From Icerya purchasi (taxonomy: Eukaryota > Arthropoda > Insecta > Hemiptera > Monophlebidae): a DNA stretch of 64,000 bases. The translations under genes and the position numbers were made by a program. Positions 37,773 to 50,000 of this stretch are shown here, one piece after another. Under the pieces are notes generated by a model. The model did not search any database and was not told the DNA's origin. It saw only the letters and a list, made by a program, of their open reading frames with translations. The DNA is taken from assembly GCA_039619475.1 (NCBI GenBank), contig CM077115.1, positions 156,153,774-156,217,773 of the forward strand. Direction: 5' to 3'. Positions within the stretch are counted from its first letter, which is position 1, and each line of letters opens with the position of its first letter.

Positions 37773-38361
37773 TTCTTCCTCTGAACAATAGCTTTTTCAT
37801 GTAATTAACCTGGTGCTGCATATTCGTTTTCATTTTCAAGAAATAAATTGAAAAAAAAATACATATTTACATTTTTTGTAATTGTACTGACTAATGAAGA
37901 ACATTAACCCACTGACTTATGACAATTAGATACAATTTAAATTATGACTCAAAATTAGTTAAAATTTAATATTTTACAGATATTCATAAAATAATGTAGG
38001 CTGAGATAAGAAGATAATGAAGGACTTGAGGAAAGAAAAGTGAGAAAGAGTCGCTATGAATGTAATAGGAATTTTAGTGTGAAACAAACAGAATGCAGAT
38101 AATGTAGAGAAAAAGTAATGTAGGAAAATGGAAAATAAATTATGCCCAGATGTAAGATAACATAAGGAAGTTATTATGAAATGACGAAAGAAAATAAAAT
38201 TGAATTACCAATGTCTTGAAGCAAAAAAAAAAAAAAATTATAAAAAAAGTAAAGGGAGTTCTGATTAGTAAAATTAAAAGAGCACTTATCAAGACAAAAT
38301 TTTAGATGAAATTTTTGAGGTGAATATAATAGATTATGTGTTTGAAATTCATAGTTGCAGG

Positions 38362-38664
38362 CAGGCCCGTGCCCAGAATTTTGGAGGGGGGGGGGAATTT
38401 TCTTTACATATTTATTTTATAAATAAAAATACATTTTTCACTAATATTCATGCTATTAATAATTTCCATCATCTTGATTTATATATTAATAATTTAAATA
38501 AACGAATTACTGTATAAACATAAATAAAAATTACATATGTTATTGATCATACTTGTAACAAAAAATTTTGCATAAAATATTAATGAAGTACCTAAGCTAT
38601 TTCAATTCTCATGGGGGAGCGGGGGTTAACCCCCAAAACCCACCCCGTGGACACGGCCTTGGTT
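38362..38664. repeat. Interspersed repeat family A, copy 2
   Basis: Starts GGCCCGTGCCCAGAATTTTG plus a G run; ends CCCCGTGGACACGGCC. The interior matches 6181-6595 at many blocks (TTATTTTATAAATAA, TTCACTAATATTCAT, AAAATATTAATGAAGTACCTAA). The ends are imperfect inverted repeats. Confidence 0.75.
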
Positions 38665-40278
38665 GCAGGGGATACAAGAGTATTAATTTTTTGTTACCTA
38701 AAATTTTGATATGGCTGAGTGCCCAGCAGTAATCTGTCTAGAAAAAAAGGAAATACAACATTTTATAGATTTAGAGGCTTTAGATTTTACTTTTTGACAT
38801 ACATATTTTCCTGAAAAATTGTTTCAAAAAAAACTTTTATTTTTTTATATAAAAGAAAGAATGAATTCTTAATTGTAACGATTGGTAATTTAATGCATAA
38901 TAAATAAAGTGTAATAAATGCTTCAATGATATAAGAAGAAGCTACAATATAAAAGATCTTATGAATTGTTTCCAAAAAGAAAGAACCTATCTCAAGGTCA
39001 GCAATTTTGTAAGAGAAATACTGAGGACCAAAAATGAAATATATTAATTTTAAGTTATTGTGTTACATGTATATATACTGTTAATTTCACACAACACTTA
39101 TGTAGATATTAAAAATTTATAGGGACATGCATATTTCCAATTGGCCATACATTCTAACTAATATGTTGTAAAATATATATTAAGCAAACTCCATCTCAGA
39201 GTGAGAAGTGTTTTTTGCAAAAGTTCTGGGAGAACTGTGTTCTAAAAATAAAAAAAAATGCTTTCAGTTAGGTTTTATTAAAATTGACCTTGTAAGCCGA
39301 AAGTAGAAAGTCTAAGTTGTATTCTTCAAAAACATATGTCGTTTTATTATTCGGCTTTCAAGCCTTGGTTGTGACTTGTGACTCTCCGTGATAACATTCG
39401 AAGTATTGTGTAATATTATGGCAATTTTTTTACTGCCGTCTGCCGCTATAATTTTTTTTATCGCGGTGTTTGCTGTCGTCAAAATTTGACGACACGAATG
39501 CCATGTATAAAAATGTTCCGAAAGCTTGCTTCATGAATTCCAGTACACGACAAAATAAATTTATATTTTTAAGCAATTACTAATGTAAAATTAACACATA
39601 AGTATTAGTTAAATTTTCAGAAAGGACCTTAAAAGTAGACTACACAATCTACTCTAATTGTATAAAGTTATATACAATTTTTTTATATTTTCAGTACACA
39701 ACTATTATTATCAGTTGTATTGGTATTCTAATAAATATTAATCGTATAAACACTTTCACACAGTTTTTATGTTTTTTTTAACCGTACTGTTAATTTCACC
39801 GGTGCAATAATTACTTTCATAACTTCAAATTAAAATTTTTTAAATACGTCTTTTGCTCTGAAAGATATTTAGTTACATTTTCAATTAAAAATAGAAATTA
39901 TTGTCACACCTGTTGCGTCTATCTTTTTTATCGATATCGATTATCGTGATAATTATCAATATAGAGTGATGTTGAAGTTCTAATTTAGAGTTGAAAGCGT
40001 CGTAAATACTGTAGTGATTAGACTTTTGTTGGAGTGCTAGTTTACTATTATAACGTCAAAAACTAGAAAAGTATATACAGTATTTTTTTTTTCTTTTTTT
40101 TTTCGTATAATTAATTTTATAATTTCTCAAAAAAGTGATTCAGATGAGTTAACCTTAGTATTTAATTTCCTCAGTCAGAGAGTCAATTATGCTTTTAACT
40201 GGAAAAACTAGTACTAATGTTATATGGATGATATAAATTTATGTTGTGACAATATGACACTTATTTAGTACGTAAAAT
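38665..40278. other. Upstream region of the adaptor gene; no coding gene supported
   Basis: Contains a 19-bp palindrome (GTCGTCAAAATTTGACGAC, 39475-39493) and a 23-codon hydrophobic ORF at 39418-39489. The promoter and 5' UTR of the downstream gene probably lie within about 39900-40278, but no defining motif was seen. Confidence 0.35.
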
Positions 40279-40382
40279 ATGTTATTAGTTTTGTATACAT
40301 GGATTATTTCTATCAGTGTAATGGCGGTTTTAGTAATATTATTAATTTTGTGTGTTTGCGGATGCAAGAAAAAAATGCCCAG
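40279..40382 (+). CDS. Adaptor exon 1: start codon, transmembrane helix, Cys patch
   Basis: The ATG has an in-frame TAA two codons upstream. It encodes a hydrophobic helix of about 20 residues containing [13 protein letters not shown], then CGCKKKMP. The donor is GTAATT and the exon ends with two bases of an Arg codon. A second in-frame Met at codon 15 exists but would remove half the helix. Confidence 0.8.
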
Positions 40383-43300
40383 GTAATTGCAGATTTCTAC
40401 TGGATGGAAATTTGATGTTATTTATTTTTATTTCGGCCAAGTAAATTCTGATCATTTTGAATGGTACCGGTATCATTTGTATGTTTTAATCAAAATTAAA
40501 ATTTATAGAAACGAATTGTTGGGTTTAGCCGGTTTAGTAAAAATTACAAATTCAGATCTGCATGTTGACACTGCAGGCGTTACTTCTACCGCAATCGAAT
40601 CGGAAGAAAGTAATACACAACATAAATCATCGCCAAGCACTGAACAAAGGTATGTAATTTAAATTTAATTTTTGAAATATTTCCGAATTTCTCGCTTGTT
40701 TTATTACAATGGTTAATTGGAAGAATATCATCCATTTTGCAACATTGCTAGTTTTCGTATTAATTATAATTTTCATTATAACGATATTATTTTACCGAGT
40801 ATATTGCGTGGAATTATATTACATGCTATTCATAATCAATTTTTGTCCGCTTTATTGTAGTTTTTTACTTCATTTTGTATCTATCAGTTATTACTGTATG
40901 CTTCAAATTTCTGTGCACTACATATATATATTGCAGTGAGATAAGTAACGAATAGAAATAATGTTTTCTGTTATATACATAATCGATTTTAATTCGCTAA
41001 TGGCTTTAAACTTCTTATAAAACTGCGATACGGAGTCGATCAGAAATCATAAATATGAAAAGAGACGATACAAAAAATAACGTTATCATAATTTTAATTG
41101 ACATTTATACTTGCAGAGCTGAAAATTATTGATGAACTAATATTAAAACAAAAAAAGAGAAAGAATTTTGTATCTTCGACTTTTTGTAGAAATCAAATAC
41201 TAAGCTTCGCTGATTTTTGTCAGTATGGAAAATTCAAACAAAATTAGAAAGTTGTTATTTGACAAAAACTATTTTTAACGGGTGTTCCAATTGATTTCGA
41301 GACTTTGTAAAAAAAATAAAGGTTTGAATTTAAAATTTTTAATATATTTTTAAATAATTACTTAATATTTTGTCATATTTCTGATATTGGTTGCTGCCAT
41401 TTTATCACGTCCGCTTGATTTAAGGCCATATAAGGAAATAGCGGAAGCCGATAGAGAGAGTAGGAGTTTCTTTTTTTGTTTTGAGCGGTTTATTGAAGAT
41501 ATTACATATTCGGAGTTCTTTTTTTGACTTTATTCAACGTACTTATAAAATTTGAGTCCTTCGTAAGTTCTCGTATTTGGAAACCTACAAAGATTCCTTC
41601 TTTCAATTTCGCGTCGTTGATTTGAGGGAATTTGATTTTGACGTATTGAAAGCCTTCACCATCTCTGTTCATGGCTTTTACAAGATTTTTCATAAGACCC
41701 AGCTTTCTTTATATGGAGTGGTGGTAAAAAAATGTTTTCACTTTGAACTTAAGGTTTTTCTTTTACATTCTTGACTCCACGCATCAAACTCGCTCTTTTT
41801 GGCTAATTTTTCACTACATACTTGCGCGACTATCTCACTCGCATAAAAAAACAACAAAATTTAGTATATCCTCATTGCAATCCAGTTAACGTTGCTACAA
41901 CTGTTAGATTAGCACAAGTGTCCCACATGTACTGTGAATATTGAATTTTTTCCAATAACAACTTTATATTTCCATAGTTTTCTTTCATGTTTGTTGCATG
42001 TGCGAGGGGAATTGAAGGATATTTATTGCCATTGTGAAATAATACATCTTTTAAACTAATTTTGGACGAATCAATAAAAAGTCGCCATTCCTCCGATCCT
42101 TCGGGAAAACCCATTTCTTGTAGAAGTTCTTTAGCATCATTATAAAATACCAAATCACCCTCTTCGATGAAATAACTCATAAAATCTTCTTGTCTGTTAC
42201 AAAAATATGAGACCTTCGTATTTTCATCTAACAAATTCCATTGTTGTAATCTTGATCCGAGAAGTTCATCCTTGGATTTTGAGAGTATTAATTCGCGAAC
42301 AAGGTCATTCAAATTAGATTGCGTAAGGAGACGAGGTTTTGTTAAGTCTGTATATAATGATGAAGAAGTAGAGGAAATACTCGATTGACTAAGTGTAGGA
42401 TAAGCGTCTCTGACATCGTTCTCTCTCTTTCTGTCAGTACGAGTCGTTTTTGTGTATACAAATACGATCTGAACTGAATAAAGCACCGTTAATGCAAGAA
42501 CGACAGACAAATTATATATAATTTTGAGCTATTAAAAAAAACAAAAAAACATTTTAAATAAATATATACGCGATAGAAAAAAATGGAAAGCAAATCTGGA
42601 TTCAATACGTTAAACTCCTCATATTCATCATATTTTTATTTAAAGGAGAATTTCATTGCAGACCAGTGTTTTGGTTGTTTATATTTTCATACATTTTTCA
42701 AAGTATATAATAGTCGTTTTTTCGGGAGCTTAATTTTATTGCAAACTAAGCGCTCATTTTACGTGATAGATTTTTTGAGAAATTTCTTTATAGTTCAAAC
42801 AAAGAAAAAAAATGTATATACACATCAATGACTACATTATTTCTTGCTCGGGGTATAATAATATATTTTTTGCCCTATGATTATGTCTCGTTACTTTGTA
42901 TAAGACAACAAAGATTGAATTCTGTATTGTGTAATTGCTAAAGAATCGGCGTTAGCGTGATAAACTGCGTCAAAGATTTTGCGAAAAGAGCCGATATACC
43001 TTATTCGGCCGAGAATAACGTAAAAAATTGCTCAACAACATGAATTTGGAAGAGATCGTGTCGATCGTTCGAATCGCTATTTCGCAACCAACTGTCGTGC
43101 TGTTGTTCTTGCCAGACAAAATAGACAACGATCGTAAAGTAGAATTGTACAGTATTTATATTGTAATTGAAAAATAACGATTTTTAAAAAATAAAAGATA
43201 GGGAAGAATGATGTAGTCAATTGAAAACGATTTTTCTAAAAAGTTTTATATGCATATATATAAAAAATTTTAGAAAGTAAACGGCTAGAAAATTTCGAAA

Positions 43301-46300
43301 GAAAGGAGCAGAATTTTGTTCTTATTTGATTTCCGATTTTGCGATATTAGAAAAGTTCAGAATATATGTTACCTTTATCAAAAGCTACCATTAAAGACTT
43401 CGTATAAAATTACTGATAATTGAAATATAGTTTTTGTAATACTGATTATTAGAAGGTGAATAATTTTATGTTTTTAACTTTTAAATTATTTCATCGATAA
43501 ATATGGGGAAAAGCGGATGGATTAATTTTTTTCAAACTTTCATATATAGTTATATCGAAGACTGTTACATTTAATTTTTGTAGATGTATTTAACAAAAAA
43601 TTAAAATTAAATTTTAATCATTCTTCTTTCCACTGTGAAACATTCTGAATATTAAATATTTACAAATAATAGGAAAACGGTCATAAACGTATCCGGCACC
43701 GTTATGCGGAGTTTACCCGATTTGCCTAATGAAGTAAACAAAGCGGAAACAAAATCAAAACAAGTTGACGTGGTAGATACTGGTTCCGAACTTTATGCTA
43801 CGTTAGAAGATAAAACAAGTATAAAAAAATGTTTATTACATTTTATCGCGCGCTATTGTAAATTGGTATGTACGTTTAATGAAAAAATTATTTATTTTTC
43901 TGATTTACGCTGTGAGCACGTTGTAATGCAAGCAAACAGTGAAAATTAAAAAATTATCACGAAAGACTCGAAACTATTAATAAAAACGTTCCATTATCTA
44001 AATAAAAATAGAGAGATTAATTTTTATTCGTTACAACAAGCGAAATGTTGAATATAATAATAACTGTGGGGAAGAGGGTAAAATCGTTGAAGTAAGTCTC
44101 TGTAATATCACAACGTTCAATATCAAACTGTAGTGGATTACGGTTTAATATTTTAATGAAAAGCACAGACAAAAAGTTGGATGTACTGCATCACCGTTAT
44201 AGACTAATCGATAATTTTCCGATTATATACAACGTGTGAGTTAGGAATAAATTATACAAGACCCTCACAACCTACAAATGATTTTTTGAAATTTGTTTTC
44301 TTTTTTTGTTTAAAATTGCTTCAGTTTTTGCAGTTGAATTATGTATATTTTGTATTAAGACACGCCGAATAACGTTGTGACTCAACTTCGTATTATGATT
44401 AAATTTTACGATATAAATAGATTACCATTTTCCCTTCTAGTAAGGTAATTAATATTGACTTTAATCTATATTTTTTTAATCGAATGGTAATGCGTTTTAA
44501 TTGAAAAAAGAGTACTCTCTTTTAATAATTTTTTTAATGCTTTCCCTTTATTTAACTATTTTATAGTAGCATAATTAATTTAAAGTTCATATTATTCTTC
44601 AGAAATTTGTTTTATGTATGTTATATATTGTTAATAAATTTAATGAACATCTTTTTGTTTCTTTGAGTGCCTTCTCCGTTAACGAAGGTTGGCTACAGCT
44701 TCCGTATAATTGCTTCTGTCCATAGCTAAATGTATCAGTTTATATGTTGATTTCCCTATCCATTGTATGCTAATCAGGATATTAGCCTTCCTCCCCTAGA
44801 TCGTTGGCCTTCCATCTTTCTTTCCGGTATTATCTGTAATGTCTTGTATTGCTCATTGCACATGATATGTCCTAAGTAAACTGTTTCTTTTTCGGCTACT
44901 ATTTTGTCTAGAAGACTGCGTAATTTCTCTTTGCTATCTGCTATGATTGCTGCATCATCTGCATACCTCAGATTATTTATCAAAATTCTATTTTTATCTT
45001 AACACCTTCTTTAGCCTTGCCTAGAGCTTTCGCTAGCTGATCTTTGTATAGACGTTGAAAAGGATTGGGAACAAACCACATTCCTGTCGTACCCCTCTAT
45101 TTATACTCACATATTCTGTAATTTTGTTGCTTGTCTGTACTGCTGCTAATTGCTTCCAGTATAATGTAATTATTTGACGTCTTCATAATCCAGTCAAGCG
45201 GTGTTCAGAATGTTTATCAGTTCCCAGAGTCTTAGAGTCAAATGCTTTTTGGTAGTCAAGGAAGCATACAAAGAAATCTTTGTTTTGTTTTATACGTCTC
45301 TGACCTAATATATTGAAGTTGAACAAAGTTTCCTTAGTACTCGGTCTATCTCGAAAACCAAACTGTAAGTTAGATATTTTTTTATTACATTTTTGTAAAT
45401 TCTTTCATATTTAGAAATATTTTAAGAACATGACTTGTTAAACTTATGACTCTGTGGTCTTCTCACTTGTATGCATTTGTTGTTTTTTTTTCGGAATAGT
45501 TACAAAAGTAAAATGCAGCCAGCCAGATGGGATTTCGCTTGTTTCATACACTTGATTGAAAAAATCAACTAGTATATCTATGTTTTCCTCATCAATTTGC
45601 TTAATTATATCAACATATATACCACCAGGCCCGGGTCCTTTTCCATTTTTCATTTTCTCAATGGCCTACTTAACTTCTGATTTTAAAATTGGTCTATCTA
45701 TTTTATTACTTCGTCTGTATTCCGGGAGATTTGATCTTTGATCAAAAAGTTCACACATATATTGCATTCATGTGAATATTAATGAACATAATTCCACATA
45801 ATCAGAATGCATTTAATGCGAGTTAAAATTCGAAGTTACCTTCATAGCAATAAGAGTTATTCGATGAATAATCATTATCTAAATAATATAAAAACTACTT
45901 ATATTTATAGGTGAACATAGATATGCAGAAATTGGCAATATTGTGTTGAACAGAGCTTCCGCGCAGTTAAGGTTAGTATAAATATTTTTTTTTTTACCTT
46001 CTGTTTAAATTATCAGTGACCTATTATAAGAAAATGGTTATCCTAATACAGATATTTTGTGAAGCAGTAACGATTGTTGCGTAAATTACATAAGATTTCT
46101 TTTATATAATTAGTAAATGGTAACGCCAGTTAGATAATCAAGAGTACAGGTGTTCGTCCATTGATCGAAATTCGAACATAATTATTATTAAAAATTTGAG
46201 GAAAAAATATATGAATTCGCATATTTCCAAAAAAAAAAATTTTCTATTCTTAAACATTCGTTCATTGTATATCTGAGAATGTACACTTTTATATGTACTT

Positions 46301-46910
46301 TCAATACAAAACAATTCAGTACCGTTATAATTGAATAAAAATAAATCTAATAAAATAACAGTAAATCACAATTTAAAAACTCTCATTTATTGATATTAAA
46401 TGATACTTTAAGATTTAGTACACTGTAAAAAAGCCGATAATGGTGATTATTAAGAAAAATTAAAACATTTTAATAAAAACAGATTTACTGGCTATAACGA
46501 TTTCTTTTTTCATGTTTTGTATTAATTTTTTATTTAAATAAGAAAAAAAAATAACTGTCCAAAAATTTTTTACTAATAACACTAAAGATCGTCAATAGCT
46601 ACTAAACAAAAAAGATAAAAAGAAAATCGGTTAATAAGCAAGAGAAAAAGGTACTTGAACTGTTTTGTCTTTGCCTATTTATATATAGATACATATTTTT
46701 ACATTCGAGTTGTGCAGATATAGGTACCACATTCACGACAATATTCTATATGCAATAGGAATGTGTATGCAAGACTATATCCGAAACCGATTATAATCGT
46801 TTGTTTTATCATCATGTATGTGTAGTTCAATTAGGCTTCCGCGCTTGTGATGTTGTAAATGTGCTTTGTCGTCTCCTAAGCAGCATAAATAAATACATTT
46901 ATATATCTCT

Positions 46911-47001
<91 letters not shown>

Positions 47002-50000
47002 CAGGGTATCTCATTTATTTTGCAACCCAAAAAAAAACAACAATGAAAAAAATATACATGTAATAAAAAAAATGAACGCTATCTAACTTATAACATATGG
47101 TTGAGATGTCCACCACCTTCTTCTCGGCACCGCGCATCACGTTTGACAAGGTTGCGGAATACATTTTTCAGCATATCTGGTGGGATGGCGTTGATTGCTT
47201 CAGTTATATGTTGTTTCAATTCTGCGATCGATGCCAGCGGTTCACGGATACTTCATTTTTCAAGTAACTCCACAAAAAGAAATTAATGGGTGACAAATCC
47301 GGACTGCTGGGAGACCAAACTCCGACAGAAATTATTCGATCGTCGAAAATTTCAGGTAACATTTCTAGCGTAGTCGTAGCAGTGTGCGCTGGGGCGCCAT
47401 CTTGCTGGAATCAACAGTACCTTTCCTCTTTTTCCAGTAAAGCAATAGATTTCAATATGATATCGTGGTACGTCTTCGTGTTAACTGTCTTCTCGAAGAA
47501 TATTCATGCGTGAGATGGCACACCAAACGCCGATTTTCTCTGGGTGAAGACTGCTCTCTTCATACCTGTGTGGGTTCTCATTCGACCAATAGCAAAAAAT
47601 CCGCGCGTTGATGTACTCTGTGCGAAGAAACTATGCTTCACCGCTAAAAAACATGCTATTTAGACTGTCAAGACGATACTCACCATTTACAAAACTGCAT
47701 ACGCCTTGGAAGGTCTGGCGGTTTTAACTCTTGAATGAGTGTGGCATGATATGCCTTCAGTTTCAGCGCTTTTAGCCGTGAAAGGCACTGGAGCGGTGAA
47801 TGACAGTTTTCTGAGCTAACTTTCGCACTGATGTTGATGGTTTCTCAGTAATGTTTTTCGAAATTTCGGAGTTTTGCTTGTGTAAGCACAGAGCTTAGCC
47901 GCTCCTTCTTTTCCGGTCCTGCTGAGAATTCTGAGCGAAAATGAACGAACAGCCGCTTAATTGTGCTTTTATTAGGCACAGATGAATAGTGAATTGCATT
48001 TCTAAACTGTTCTTAACCGATCGCGTACGAAGCAGAATGGAAGTAATGTTCAATAATGAACGCCCGTTTTTTTGCACACAGTATCATATTAACATTGACT
48101 AACGATCTCTTATGCTGACGACACTAAATCGCCTCGCTCGTTCTGCAACCGATATCGCTGTGTTCAACACATTCGTACTGATGCAGGTGCACGCACTAGA
48201 CTTCCTCGTTTGGCCTTGTTCCCGTGTACGTACAGCGTTTAGGTCGGGTTGCAAAATAAATGTGACATCCTATCCTTCGGAAAAGAATAATGCGCTGCTA
48301 TGTATGGACCGTCCTAAAATATTCCTGTGAAACATGGACCATGAATGCAGACTGCGAAAAAAGATTAGCAGCTTTCGAGATGTGGTGCTATCGGAGGCTA
48401 TTGAAAATATCATGGACCGAACACATAAAAAATACGGCAGTGTTAGCAAAAGTAGAGGAAAAACGGAAACTAGTCGAAGATATCAAAAATCGAAAAATGA
48501 AATATCTGGCTCACAAATTTAGAGAAAACGACTTGTTCATGTTCAAGGAAAAATACAAGGAAAGCCAATAATAAAAGGACGAAGGAGATTAGGATTAATG
48601 ACAACGAACTTTGCGGCAAACTCAACATGTAAAAGTCTACGAGATTACTCGGGCCAGAGATAGATTAATTTGATAATGCATGCAATCTCTTGTCTCAAGA
48701 GACGCAACCGTGATGATGATGATGATATATATAAATATATAAACTGATGTGTAAGTGATTCACTGGGAGAAAATTTCAATTCAGTAAAAAGTAGTCATTG
48801 TCGATGTTGTATTATTGCAATGTGTAGGTATGTTTTAATGTATAGAGTATTTTCTTGGTATTTTTTTTTAAACATATACAAGACTATACAGTGGTGTGGT
48901 CTTAGATTATATGATCCTTCTCCCCTGAAAGTTAAAAAATATTCTGAAAGCAAGTAATGTTTCTGTTTTAATTCCATTTTTTGATAATTCATTTTTAATT
49001 AACATGTTCAGACTTTATAGCAATAATCTGTTGAGCAAAAATATGTGCCTAACTGCAGAATTTATTTATTTATTGATTTAGTTTTTAAAACAACCGTTCC
49101 AAAAAAGTAACGTCTGCTATGCCACTGAGGCTTTCAGACTTTTTAACGAATTTAAGCTGTAAAAAGCAATAGAAATAAACTATATAGATTGGTCTATAAA
49201 TTTTGGCCATACCCCTTGCATCGCGCGGAAAAACATGTCAGCGAAAATTAAATTACACGCGCTTATAGTGAGTGTGGAATGTTTTACACTAATTCTAAAA
49301 ATTTCAGTTCGATAGCTTCAAATCGACGCCCACACGGGCCATCCGTGCGTATCGAAATCCACCTACGGATTCGGAGTGAAGCAGGAAATTCTCGGTGACT
49401 CGTACGGTAACACTGTTACGGATAAATGAGCAACTTGGTTGAACAGTAGACACTCTGAGCTGATGGAGAAAAAAAAACAGTACCGTTTAAACGTTTTCTT
49501 GTGTTAACAAAACGACTTTTGCGTGAGATTTTTGATACCGGTGTGTTTTAATGAGAATGAGTACCACGACAATACCGAGCTACGTACGTCGGAACTTACA
49601 TTCGAATTATTACGAAAACATAATATTGAGGTGTTGACACACCCTCCGTATGTCCTGACGTCGCATCCTGTGATTTTTGGCTCTTTCCGATATTCAAATA
49701 GACCTTACGTGGCATAAGCAGCCGGCGTTTTTGTGAGGACTTCCTTAAACACGTTTCTGAGGCTGAGTTTGAGAAAACTTCAACAGTGAAATGGGTAGAA
49801 AACAAATGTATGAAACATAGGGAACGGTATTTTGAGAAAGATAAAAATATAAATGACAACCGAAATGTATAATAAAATTTTGTAACAAGTTTGAATTTTT
49901 TTTTTCCAACATGAAATCCCGTTGGCGAAATTCGATACGACTTCGCGCGGATAGCCCGCACGGGCGTCCATTTTAAGTTATCGAGCTGAAATTTTTAGAA

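Noticed and set aside
40709..40939. 76-codon hydrophobic ORF
   Set aside because: Lies in the intron after adaptor exon 2; Ile/Phe/Tyr-rich composition is what random AT-rich DNA gives.
43819..43949. Read-through of adaptor exon 3 to a stop at 43949
   Set aside because: Splicing at 43819 gives a frame-consistent junction to exon 4; the read-through peptide has no motif like the rest of the protein.
46801..47046. ORFs through the (TA)n tract on both strands
   Set aside because: The YIYIYI repeats come purely from the microsatellite.
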